Source: Cytophagaceae bacterium UBA6715
Lineage (GTDB): Bacteria > Bacteroidota > Bacteroidia > Cytophagales > Spirosomataceae
DNA: 22,379 bases
Direction: 5' to 3'
Assembly: GCA_002454335.1 (NCBI GenBank)
Contig: DKIP01000090.1
Coordinates: 1-22,379 of the forward strand
In this document: one piece after another, positions 15,738-22,379 of the stretch
Position numbering within the stretch: position 1 is the stretch's first letter
Layout: the number at the start of each line of letters is the position of its first letter
Notes under the pieces: generated by a model
What the model saw: the letters and a program-made list of their open reading frames with translations, nothing else
What the model was told of the DNA's origin: nothing
The model's database searches: none
Program-made: the position numbers and the translations under genes

Positions 15738-18059
15738 ATGAATAAATTATTCAAAATTTCTCTCTCAATTGCGCTAACACTAGTTAGTGCATTGGCATTT
15801 TCACAGACAACACCGCTCATTAATGGCGCTTCTAGCGTTAAGATGAATGGAGTGAACACCTATTCCGTGTTCTTCGAGGTATCAGGATGTGCGACAGGCT
15901 ATGACTGGTCGGCTTCAAACAATCAAGGAGTTACGGATAACCTAGCATCAAGCTGGGATGTGTCGTATGGCGCGCCTTCAACAACGACTGTTTCAACCGT
16001 TGCGCTAGGCAATAACGCGAATAACAGCTTCTGGATTCAAGATCCGAATTCGCCATACCAATACACAGTTCAATGTGTCGGCGCTACCGCTCCATCAGAC
16101 CCTAAAGCTACGGTTGAAATTTATGTACTACCACAACCTGTAAACGAACGTGTACCTACTATCTCCGTTGTAAGCCGCCAATGTGCTTATATTGACAACC
16201 CTACAGGTGGAGTTGTTCGATTGAAAGCGGACGGATGTTACGATGAGGTTGAATGGACAAAACCAGATGGCTCAACAGAAGTTGTTTGGGCTGAATTTGA
16301 CGGTATTCTTACACTAAGCGGAAATTATGACGAGGGTGTATATCGCGCAAAATGTAAGTTTAATGCACTATATCAAGATAGCAACAATCAAGTTGTTACT
16401 GTTTTTCCTGTAACGCAAGGCGGAAGTTCATTTGTTGGAAAAGAGTTTTATCCACCACAAAACATTCGTTTAACATCGAACACAGCTCTGGGTCCAGATT
16501 GGACAGAAATTTGCGACGGTACATCTATTGATTTAAAGCCGAATATGTCGGAAGCTTATGCAGGAAAAATGACATACCAATGGTTCTTGAACAATACTTT
16601 AGTAGGTTCAAATAATACAGGTGTATTTAACACAGGTGGATCTGGTAATTATTTCGTTCGTGTTGCATCGAAAGGCGGTGCGGGTGCATGTGGATTCTCC
16701 GACTCAAACATATTTAACATCAATAAAATAGCCCTAGACAAACCTGTCATCTTAGGTAATAACAAGTATTGTTTGGATGGAGTTACAACACTAAATGTCG
16801 ACTCTACTAGCTTAGTTAAACAAGAAGGATACTTGATGCCGTCAAAACCGACTGCACCAGCCAAATTCACTTGGTATGTAAATGGCGTTGCACAAAGTAG
16901 TTTAGGTACTTTATCAAGCATTAAAGCAAATACAAACATTTCGGTACAAGTAGCATATACGACAAACTACGGGTGTAATTCTTCTATTTCAGATGCTGTT
17001 GCTGTTACAAACTATGACCGCCCTGCTACACCAAGCATCACAGCTAAAACAAAATTAGGCTGGTGCTTCGGAACTCCAATTGAAGCCGTGTTAGAATCAT
17101 CTGACTTACCCAATGGTGAATTAACAAAATATGAGTGGAGTAATATGGCAACTGGGAAAACGGCCAACATCAGTAAAGATGGTAGTTATACCGTTCGTTT
17201 AATCAACACGGATGGCTGTTATTCATTGGCTTCTAGCCCAGTGGAAATCACCGTATTACCTTTGCCAGCAGCGCCGAGCATTGCAACTTTAAACGGGGCA
17301 TCTCCATTTTTCTGTGTAAAATCAGAATCCGGAACAATCAACTCAGTGAGCTTAGTGGCAACATCAACAAATGATGTTATCTGGAGTACGAAATTTGAAG
17401 GAAAAGTATTAGCGGATATCAAAACCAGTGGAACCTACACAGCGACTGCGCGTGATATCAATGGTTGTATTTCATTGAACTCTAACGGAATTAAAGTTGT
17501 CGCACAACCTAACCCTTCATTGGCGTCTGATACAAAAATTGTGAAAGAAGGCGTTTATACATTAAAAGCGACGAACTTCCCTTCAGCTGCAACTGTTAAT
17601 GCTACAGGCGCGGGAGAGTACGTATGGAAATTTGGTTCAGCCTTATTGACTCCAAAAACCTACATTTCAAAAGTAAAAACAGCAGGTGATTACACTGTAG
17701 CTCGTAAATATCTGTACACAATTGATGGAACCCCATTAACATGTATCACTGACGCAGTTAAGTACACATATACCGTTGACCCAGACTATTCAGGAGTTGC
17801 AGTATATCCTAACCCAATCACTGCTACATCAAGCTCTGATTTAACGGCTAAAGTTCAAATTCAAATCTTAGAAGATTGGACAAATGGCGAAATCACCTTA
17901 TTCGATATGGTTGGTCGCCCCGTCTATGCAGGCAAAATTGCAAACACAGACGGCACTGCTATCTTAGAAGTTAGCGGGTTAGCAAACGGAATTTATATTT
18001 TACAAATCAAAGCTGATGGCGGGAAGTCGTTCGTGGGCAAAGTAATTGTAAATAAATAG
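15738..18059 (+). CDS. T9SS-exported multidomain (Ig/PKD-like) protein
   Basis: A 773-residue secreted protein. A signal peptide covers residues 1-22 (MNKLFK, hydrophobic core, cleavage likely after AFS). The C-terminal 87 residues (about 687-773) form a type A T9SS sorting domain: YPNP at 690-693, ITLFDMVGRPVY, LANGIYILQI and a final GKVIVNK. It should cross the outer membrane through the type IX system and be anchored or released. The middle holds at least four degenerate Ig/PKD-like modules of about 75-90 residues (roughly 255-330, 335-425, 430-508, 513-590), each with one cysteine near its start and one near its end (C259/C318, C345/C413, C443/C494, C526/C577). No enzymatic domain is seen; an adhesin or matrix role is only a guess. 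The start is ATG 15738. Confidence 0.85.
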   Translation: MNKLFKISLSIALTLVSALAFSQTTPLINGASSVKMNGVNTYSVFFEVSGCATGYDWSASNNQGVTDNLASSWDVSYGAPSTTTVSTVALGNNANNSFWIQDPNSPYQYTVQCVGATAPSDPKATVEIYVLPQPVNERVPTISVVSRQCAYIDNPTGGVVRLKADGCYDEVEWTKPDGSTEVVWAEFDGILTLSGNYDEGVYRAKCKFNALYQDSNNQVVTVFPVTQGGSSFVGKEFYPPQNIRLTSNTALGPDWTEICDGTSIDLKPNMSEAYAGKMTYQWFLNNTLVGSNNTGVFNTGGSGNYFVRVASKGGAGACGFSDSNIFNINKIALDKPVILGNNKYCLDGVTTLNVDSTSLVKQEGYLMPSKPTAPAKFTWYVNGVAQSSLGTLSSIKANTNISVQVAYTTNYGCNSSISDAVAVTNYDRPATPSITAKTKLGWCFGTPIEAVLESSDLPNGELTKYEWSNMATGKTANISKDGSYTVRLINTDGCYSLASSPVEITVLPLPAAPSIATLNGASPFFCVKSESGTINSVSLVATSTNDVIWSTKFEGKVLADIKTSGTYTATARDINGCISLNSNGIKVVAQPNPSLASDTKIVKEGVYTLKATNFPSAATVNATGAGEYVWKFGSALLTPKTYISKVKTAGDYTVARKYLYTIDGTPLTCITDAVKYTYTVDPDYSGVAVYPNPITATSSSDLTAKVQIQILEDWTNGEITLFDMVGRPVYAGKIANTDGTAILEVSGLANGIYILQIKADGGKSFVGKVIVNK

Positions 18060-18074
18060 TTTCAAGTACCTTCA
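18046..18074 (+). promoter_or_regulatory. Weak promoter candidate for the Asp-box gene
   Basis: TTG (18046-18048), inside the end of the upstream gene, is followed after 18 nt by TACCTTCA (18067-18074), which differs from TAnnTTTG at two positions. Transcription would start near 18081, so the short leader would contain most of the terminator hairpin. Confidence 0.25.
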
Positions 18075-18078
18075 AACT

Positions 18079-18107
18079 AAGCCGATCCGAAAAGATCGGC
18101 TTTTTTT
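18079..18107 (+). terminator. Strong intrinsic terminator after the T9SS gene
   Basis: The 9-bp stem AAGCCGATC (18079-18087) pairs perfectly with GATCGGCTT (18094-18102) around the loop CGAAAA and continues into T's through 18107. The next gene's ATG is the very next base (18108). Confidence 0.92.
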
Positions 18108-19142
18108 ATGATGCATAAATTTCTGATTCTATCGATATTCATTAACTTCTATTGCAACGCTCAATGGACAAATGTTAATATCCCAACTAAAGCATCATTT
18201 AGAGCATTCAAATCGAAGGACGATCAAATATGGGCAAGCGGAACACAAGGAACTATAGGACATTCGTCAGATGCAGGGAAAACATGGGAATTCCTACAAG
18301 TTCCGCAAGCAGAGAAACTTGATTTCAGAGACCTCGCCATTATAAATGATCAAGAAATCATGTTAATGAGTGCGGGGCCATCAGAAGAAGGGAAAGCCCG
18401 TATATATCAAACGGTTGATGGCGGGAAACATTGGAAAATCATTTTCCAAGTAAATGAATCTGGCTATTTCTTTGATTGCCTACATTGGGATGCTAAGACT
18501 CAAAGGGCTTGGCTACTGTCTGACCCAGTAAACCAACAATTGACACTTTTCACATACGGGAATAAAAGGTTCACACGAACTGATTCTAGCAGAACTCCTT
18601 TACTTCAAGCTAAAGAGGCATTTTTTGCAGCGAGCGGCTCCAGTATGTTGCATGTAAATGACCAACTTTTCTTTGTAGGTGGCGGGGTAGATTCAATTAA
18701 CATTTACCACTACGATCTAGGCAAGAATACGTGGAAAATCAATAAGCCCGGTATTGCTTCAGGTGAGGCAAAAGGCTATTTTTCGATCGGGGCAAAAAAC
18801 AAAAAAGAATTTTGGGCCGTTGGAGGGGATTACCGAAAACTAAATGAACTTAGCATACCCATAATTACCACAGTAGATGGTGGTGCGCATTGGAAAGCAT
18901 TAACAAATACACCCACGTTTTACATGGAAAAAGTGATTTGGGCAAAACCCTATTGGATTATAACAGGCCCCAGTCAAAGCGTAGCTTACCATGAAAAAAA
19001 GAGAATCTGGAGAAACTTAGGCAATACCAGTTTTCACAACATCGTTCAAGTAGGCGATACAATCTGGGGAATTGGAGCGAAAGGCCAATTAGGTTACATT
19101 AGCCTTTCATCCATCAATGATTTATTTCTTTCTAAAGAATAG
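18108..19142 (+). CDS. Exported Asp-box (BNR repeat) beta-propeller-like protein
   Basis: A 344-residue protein with a short signal peptide (MMHKFLILSIFINFYCNA, cleaved before QW) and three Asp-box motifs: SSDAGKTW (53-60), TVDGGKHW (102-109) and TVDGGAHW (255-262). Asp boxes mark beta-propellers of the sialidase/Vps10/YCF48 type; in Bacteroidota such genes are often labelled YCF48-like or oxidoreductase without evidence. There are no catalytic sialidase residues that I can identify and no T9SS sorting domain, so a periplasmic protein is likely. The start is fixed by the signal peptide, yet it sits directly on the T-tract of the preceding terminator, leaving no normal leader. ATG codon 2 is an alternative. 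The 3' end overlaps der by 21 bp. Confidence 0.8.
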   Translation: MMHKFLILSIFINFYCNAQWTNVNIPTKASFRAFKSKDDQIWASGTQGTIGHSSDAGKTWEFLQVPQAEKLDFRDLAIINDQEIMLMSAGPSEEGKARIYQTVDGGKHWKIIFQVNESGYFFDCLHWDAKTQRAWLLSDPVNQQLTLFTYGNKRFTRTDSSRTPLLQAKEAFFAASGSSMLHVNDQLFFVGGGVDSINIYHYDLGKNTWKINKPGIASGEAKGYFSIGAKNKKEFWAVGGDYRKLNELSIPIITTVDGGAHWKALTNTPTFYMEKVIWAKPYWIITGPSQSVAYHEKKRIWRNLGNTSFHNIVQVGDTIWGIGAKGQLGYISLSSINDLFLSKE

Positions 19143-20444
19143 CGAAATAGGCGTCCCGTCTAATTTGAAATTCTTACGCATTTGATTCTCCAAATAGCGC
19201 TCATAACTCTCTTTTATGTACTGAGGAAGATTACAGAAGAATATAAACGTTGGATACGGCGTAGAAACCTGCGTACAATATTTAATCTTAATGTATTTAC
19301 CTTTCCATGCTGGTGGCGGATAGTTTTGAATCACCTCTAACATCACATCGTTCAACTTCGAAGTAGAAATCTTTTGAGAACGGTTCTCATAAACCTCTAG
19401 CATCATCTCTAACACCTGGAAAATACGCTTCTTCTCCATCACGGAAGTAAAGATTACGGGCATATAATTCAAAGGCGCCATGCGCTCTTTGATGGCTTTT
19501 TCCAACTGGTTCGCGGTATTCGTATCTTTTGCCACCAAATCCCACTTATTCACCATCAATACAATTCCCTTTTTCGCTTTATCAGCCATGCTGACAATGT
19601 TCATATCTTGGGCTTCTAAACCAGTCAATGGATCAATGGTCGTTGCGTCAATTAGAATGATTGCGATGTCACATTCCTCCAAAGCTTTAATCGAACGTAA
19701 AACGGAATAATACTCAATGTTATCATCGATACGCGCCTTCCGACGAATACCTGCCGTGTCCGTAATGATAAAATCTTTCCCATACAGTGTATAACGATTT
19801 TGAATCGCATCACGGGTCGTACCAGCCATATCCGTCACGATAGAACGATCACGACCTAATAAAGCATTTAGGAAAGATGATTTTCCTACGTTTGGCCGAC
19901 CTAAAATAGCCACACGAGGAACACCTGCTTCTGGATTTTCAATCCCTTCATCTTTGAAATGAGAAATCATTTCGTCCAACATATCTCCGGTTCCACTACC
20001 ACTTTCTGCGGCGATTGGAAATGGTTCTCCTAAGCCCAATTCATAAAACTCGGCAGCTGCCATTGCCTTTTCATTGGTATCTGCCTTATTAGCTACCAAA
20101 ATTACCGGCTTTTTAGAACGGCGTAATATATTGGCAAAATCCTTATCCAAATCTGTTAAGCCCGTTGTACAATCGACAACGAATAAAAGTACTGCGGATT
20201 CTTCAATCGCCAATTCTACTTGCTCACGAATCGCACCTTCAAAAATATCCTCGGATCCATGAACATATCCTCCAGTGTCAATCACAGAAAAGAATTTACC
20301 TGTCCACTGGCCATATCCATAATGTCTGTCACGCGTAACGCCTGACATATTATCCATAATGGCTTTTTTCTGTTCAATTAAACGGTTGAACAACGTTGAT
20401 TTGCCCACATTGGGACGGCCTACAATGGCTACAATATTTGACAT
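19122..20444 (-). CDS. der: Ribosome-associated GTPase Der (EngA)
   Basis: A double-GTPase needed for 50S subunit assembly. The 440-residue protein has two G domains in tandem: GRPNVGKS at 9-16 with DTGG (56-59) and NKAD (119-122), then GRPNVGKS at 182-189 with a second DTAG and NKWD, followed by the C-terminal KH-like domain ending KLDGTPISLFFRKK. Length is normal. It lies 12 nt after era on the same strand, forming an era-der operon of ribosome-assembly GTPases. The 3' end overlaps the convergent Asp-box gene by 21 bp and no terminator is seen. Confidence 0.96.
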   Translation of the reverse strand: MSNIVAIVGRPNVGKSTLFNRLIEQKKAIMDNMSGVTRDRHYGYGQWTGKFFSVIDTGGYVHGSEDIFEGAIREQVELAIEESAVLLFVVDCTTGLTDLDKDFANILRRSKKPVILVANKADTNEKAMAAAEFYELGLGEPFPIAAESGSGTGDMLDEMISHFKDEGIENPEAGVPRVAILGRPNVGKSSFLNALLGRDRSIVTDMAGTTRDAIQNRYTLYGKDFIITDTAGIRRKARIDDNIEYYSVLRSIKALEECDIAIILIDATTIDPLTGLEAQDMNIVSMADKAKKGIVLMVNKWDLVAKDTNTANQLEKAIKERMAPLNYMPVIFTSVMEKKRIFQVLEMMLEVYENRSQKISTSKLNDVMLEVIQNYPPPAWKGKYIKIKYCTQVSTPYPTFIFFCNLPQYIKESYERYLENQMRKNFKLDGTPISLFFRKK

Positions 20445-20456
20445 CTGTCCTATAAA

Positions 20457-21359
20457 TTAATCGGGCGAATACCCGAATGAACGCAATTTATCTGCTTTTG
20501 CACGCCAATCTGGCTCTACCTTCACAAACTGCTCTAAAAAAACCTTTTTACCAAAGAAAGCTTCCAAATCAGCTCGCGCCTGAATACCCACTTTCTTAAT
20601 ACTCTCTCCTTTATGCCCAATTAATATAGCTCGTTGAGAAACACGTTCTACATAAATTTCAGACGCAATGCGTAAGATAGTTGGCTCGTCTTTAAACGAA
20701 GTCACAACCACTTCACAAGAATAAGGAATCTCCTTTTTATAATTCAAAAATATCTTTTCGCGAATAATCTCGGCAGCAAAGAAACGCTCCGACTTATCCG
20801 TGAGTTCATCTTTGTCGAAAAACGGAGGATGAACGGGCAAATTCTCAACAATATGCTTAAAGATTTGATCTAAATGCACATGCTCTTGAGCCGAAATAGG
20901 CAAAATCGGCTTACCAGGAAAAATCCCTTGCCAATATTCCATGCAGGCTTGGAGCTTTTCTTCGGATACCAAATCTATTTTATTCAACAATACAACAATG
21001 GGGGTCGCTGTATGATCCTTCCAATTTGTTAGGAACTCCAAATCTTCATAGGTATCATACACATCCGTCACATATAAAACCACGTCAGCATCTTCCAGTG
21101 AATTTTTCACAAAAGCCATCATCGACTTATGCAATTCATATTTTGGCATCAAAACACCCGGCGTATCTGAATAGATGATTTGGTACTCATCTCCTTGGTA
21201 TTCACCATTCAACATGCCTAGAATACGATGACGAGTTGTTTGTGCTTTAGAACTTACTATAGACAAGCGCTCCCCAACCAAAGCATTCATCAACGTACTT
21301 TTGCCCACATTGGGTTTGCCGATGATACTGATAAAACCTGCTTTATGCTGCTGGGCCAT
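20457..21359 (-). CDS. era: GTPase Era
   Basis: A membrane-associated GTPase that binds 16S rRNA near its 3' end and assists 30S maturation. The 300-residue protein has G1 GKPNVGKS (14-21), DTPG (65-68), NKID (126-129) and a C-terminal KH RNA-binding domain with GHKGESIKKVG (249-259). The start ATG at 21359 is clear. It heads the era-der operon and is divergent from the initiator tRNA gene 96 nt away. A TATCTTTG -7 element lies 43 nt upstream. Confidence 0.96.
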   Translation of the reverse strand: MAQQHKAGFISIIGKPNVGKSTLMNALVGERLSIVSSKAQTTRHRILGMLNGEYQGDEYQIIYSDTPGVLMPKYELHKSMMAFVKNSLEDADVVLYVTDVYDTYEDLEFLTNWKDHTATPIVVLLNKIDLVSEEKLQACMEYWQGIFPGKPILPISAQEHVHLDQIFKHIVENLPVHPPFFDKDELTDKSERFFAAEIIREKIFLNYKKEIPYSCEVVVTSFKDEPTILRIASEIYVERVSQRAILIGHKGESIKKVGIQARADLEAFFGKKVFLEQFVKVEPDWRAKADKLRSFGYSPD

Positions 21360-21402
21360 GTCAAAAATATATTCCCCGAATGGGATATTGTGAATAATTT
21401 AA

Positions 21403-21410
21403 CAAAGATA
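21403..21410 (-). promoter_or_regulatory. Putative -7 promoter element of era-der
   Basis: Read on the minus strand this is TATCTTTG, an exact TAnnTTTG match, giving a leader of about 38 nt. A clean -33 TTG is not seen at the expected distance. The site directly abuts the -33 element of the divergent tRNA promoter. Confidence 0.5.
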
Positions 21411-21411
21411 C

Positions 21412-21442
21412 TTGTTTTTCCCGAAATAACCCTGCATATTTG
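21412..21442 (+). promoter_or_regulatory. Putative promoter of tRNA-fMet gene
   Basis: TTG (21412-21414) is followed after 20 nt by CATATTTG (21435-21442), one mismatch from TAnnTTTG. The predicted start near 21448 leaves only a few bases before the mature tRNA 5' end at 21456. Confidence 0.5.
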
Positions 21443-21455
21443 CACTCCAATATAT

Positions 21456-21528
<73 letters not shown>

Positions 21529-21532
21529 CTAG

Positions 21533-21569
21533 AAAAAAGACAAGTCGAAAGGCTTGTCTTTTTGTTTTT
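21533..21569 (+). terminator. Intrinsic terminator of the tRNA gene
   Basis: AAAAAGACAAGTC pairs with GGCTTGTCTTTTT around a GAAA tetraloop (21547-21550), with one G:T wobble, and is followed by further T's. It begins 5 nt after the tRNA discriminator base. Confidence 0.88.
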
Positions 21570-21649
21570 AAAGTCTTCCACAAAATACACCCATCCTACT
21601 TTTCACTAGCTATAAATCCTAAAATAAACGACCACTTAATAAATCTTTC

Positions 21650-21680
21650 TTTACACGAGAATTTCAATTTCATAGGTTTG
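21650..21680 (+). promoter_or_regulatory. Putative promoter of the LytTR gene
   Basis: TAGGTTTG (21673-21680) matches TAnnTTTG exactly. A TTTA (21650-21653) sits 19 nt upstream in place of TTTG. The predicted start near 21686 gives a leader of about 19 nt before the ATG at 21705. Confidence 0.5.
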
Positions 21681-21704
21681 CAAGGATTTGATTAATCTTT
21701 GTTC

Positions 21705-22016
21705 ATGAAAACAACCCTAAAACTCCCCGATTTCCAAACCTGCTTAATTGCTGATGTCTTTTACATTGAAGGGAAAAGCAACTACAGCATTATCTACACT
21801 AAAAATGCTGGCCCAATCACCATGGCCAAAACGCTCAAGAAATTTGAGTCACAATTGAGGCTAAGTCCGTTTTTACGTATCCATAAGTCATACTTAATCA
21901 ATCAAGCGCATTTGATAAGCCAAACTCTAAGTCCTGAAAATACGCTTCAATTATCCAATGGAGTAATTTTACCTGTTTCACGACGAAAAAGAGAAGAGAT
22001 AAAAAAATCCTTATAA
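21705..22016 (+). CDS. Stand-alone LytTR DNA-binding domain protein
   Basis: A 103-residue protein consisting almost entirely of one LytTR domain, the DNA-binding module usually found at the C terminus of AgrA/AlgR-type response regulators. FYIEGKSNYSIIYT (19-32), a predicted helix around AKTLKKFESQL and the signature FLRIHKSYLIN (56-66) are clear, followed by the basic end SRRKREEIKKSL. There is no receiver domain and no membrane segment, and no histidine kinase gene is adjacent. ATG 21705 is preferred over an in-frame TTG at 21699. It is probably a small transcription factor; its targets are unknown. It has its own promoter-like site and a terminator. Confidence 0.87.
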   Translation: MKTTLKLPDFQTCLIADVFYIEGKSNYSIIYTKNAGPITMAKTLKKFESQLRLSPFLRIHKSYLINQAHLISQTLSPENTLQLSNGVILPVSRRKREEIKKSL

Positions 22017-22049
22017 AAAAAAGGGCTTCCAAAATTGGAAGCCCTTTTT
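22011..22049. terminator. Bidirectional terminator between convergent genes
   Basis: AAGGGCTTCC (22021-22030) pairs with GGAAGCCCTT (22037-22046) around a short AT loop, with an A-run on the left and a T-run on the right, so it can end transcription of the LytTR gene on the plus strand and of the OmpA-family gene on the minus strand. It begins within a few bases of the LytTR stop. Confidence 0.9.
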
Positions 22050-22067
22050 CTTGAAATAAATTGCTGA

Positions 22068-22379
22068 TTATTTAGCAGCCGGAGCAGCTAACAAATCAAA
22101 GAATTGATCCAATTTCGGTGTTACGATAATTTCCGTACGACGGTTTTGCTTACGACCTGCACGGCTATTATTACCTGATTGTGGTTCAAATTCCCCACGA
22201 CCACCTGCCGTCATACGCTCAGGATCTACTCCAAATTTTGTTTGTAACAAACGAACTACGGATGTAGCACGCATTGCACTTAAATCCCAGTTATCTTTGA
22301 ATTCAGGCGTTGAAATTGGCACAGCATCAGTATGACCCTCAACTAAGATATCTAAACCTTTGTGATCATTAACCACTTT
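22068..22379 (-). CDS. OmpA family protein, C-terminal part (runs off window)
   Basis: The frame stays open to the window edge, so the N terminus is missing; the apparent GTG start at 22376 is internal. The visible 104 residues form an OmpA/MotB-type peptidoglycan-binding domain: LDILVEGHTD, then NWDLSAMRATSVVRLL, then MTAGGRGEFEP and a RKQNRRTEIIV block near the end, followed by a short tail DQFFDLLAAPAAK. The aspartate in GHTD and the arginine in NRRTEI are the usual diaminopimelate-binding residues. It is probably an outer-membrane lipoprotein or envelope anchor; MotB-like stator function cannot be judged without the N terminus. Confidence 0.85.
   Translation of the reverse strand, partial: KVVNDHKGLDILVEGHTDAVPISTPEFKDNWDLSAMRATSVVRLLQTKFGVDPERMTAGGRGEFEPQSGNNSRAGRKQNRRTEIIVTPKLDQFFDLLAAPAAK

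Overview
The window looks like a chromosomal core region of a member of the Bacteroidota, most likely Cytophagales-like. Four things point there: a secreted protein with a type IX secretion (T9SS) C-terminal sorting domain; Bacteroidota-restricted families (DUF4301, DUF4295, DUF6702); promoter-like sites of the form TTG-N19/20-TAnnTTTG; and start codons without clear Shine-Dalgarno sequences. The genus is not determined. I see no prophage, CRISPR array, insertion sequence or defence system, and no gene-free stretch longer than about 300 bases.

Layout. 1-284: two long perfect palindromic hairpins of one REP-like family at the left edge, then an intrinsic terminator. 285-1748 (-): DUF4301 protein whose motifs resemble UDP-sugar pyrophosphorylases. 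1881-3809 (+): RecQ-type helicase, overlapping tail-to-tail with lon. 3773-12246 (-): a directon transcribed as nuoD, short-chain polyprenyl synthase, rhomboid protease, dxr, rseP, DUF6702 protein, lon, mostly with 2-4 nt junctions. 12342-12829 (+): rpmG and a 50-codon DUF4295 gene with a near-consensus promoter and a terminator. 12863-13843 (+): ftsY, abutting glnS (13844-15514, -). 15738-18059 (+): T9SS-exported multidomain protein with a strong terminator. 18108-19142 (+): exported Asp-box (BNR) protein, overlapping der tail-to-tail. 19122-21359 (-): era-der operon. 21456-21528 (+): initiator tRNA-Met. 21705-22016 (+): stand-alone LytTR DNA-binding protein. 22068-22379 (-): C-terminal part of an OmpA-family protein running off the window, separated from the LytTR gene by a bidirectional terminator.

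Functionally the window is dominated by translation and ribosome assembly (L33, DUF4295, GlnRS, Era, Der, fMet tRNA), membrane targeting and proteolysis (FtsY, RseP, rhomboid, Lon), and isoprenoid/respiratory functions (Dxr, polyprenyl synthase, NuoD). I found no clearly new multi-gene system. The items most worth follow-up are the covarying palindrome pair at 1-83, the nucleotidyltransferase-like motifs in DUF4301, the nuoD/isoprenoid/protease directon, the unannotated-size DUF4295 gene, and an Asp-box gene whose start codon sits directly on the T-tract of the preceding terminator.
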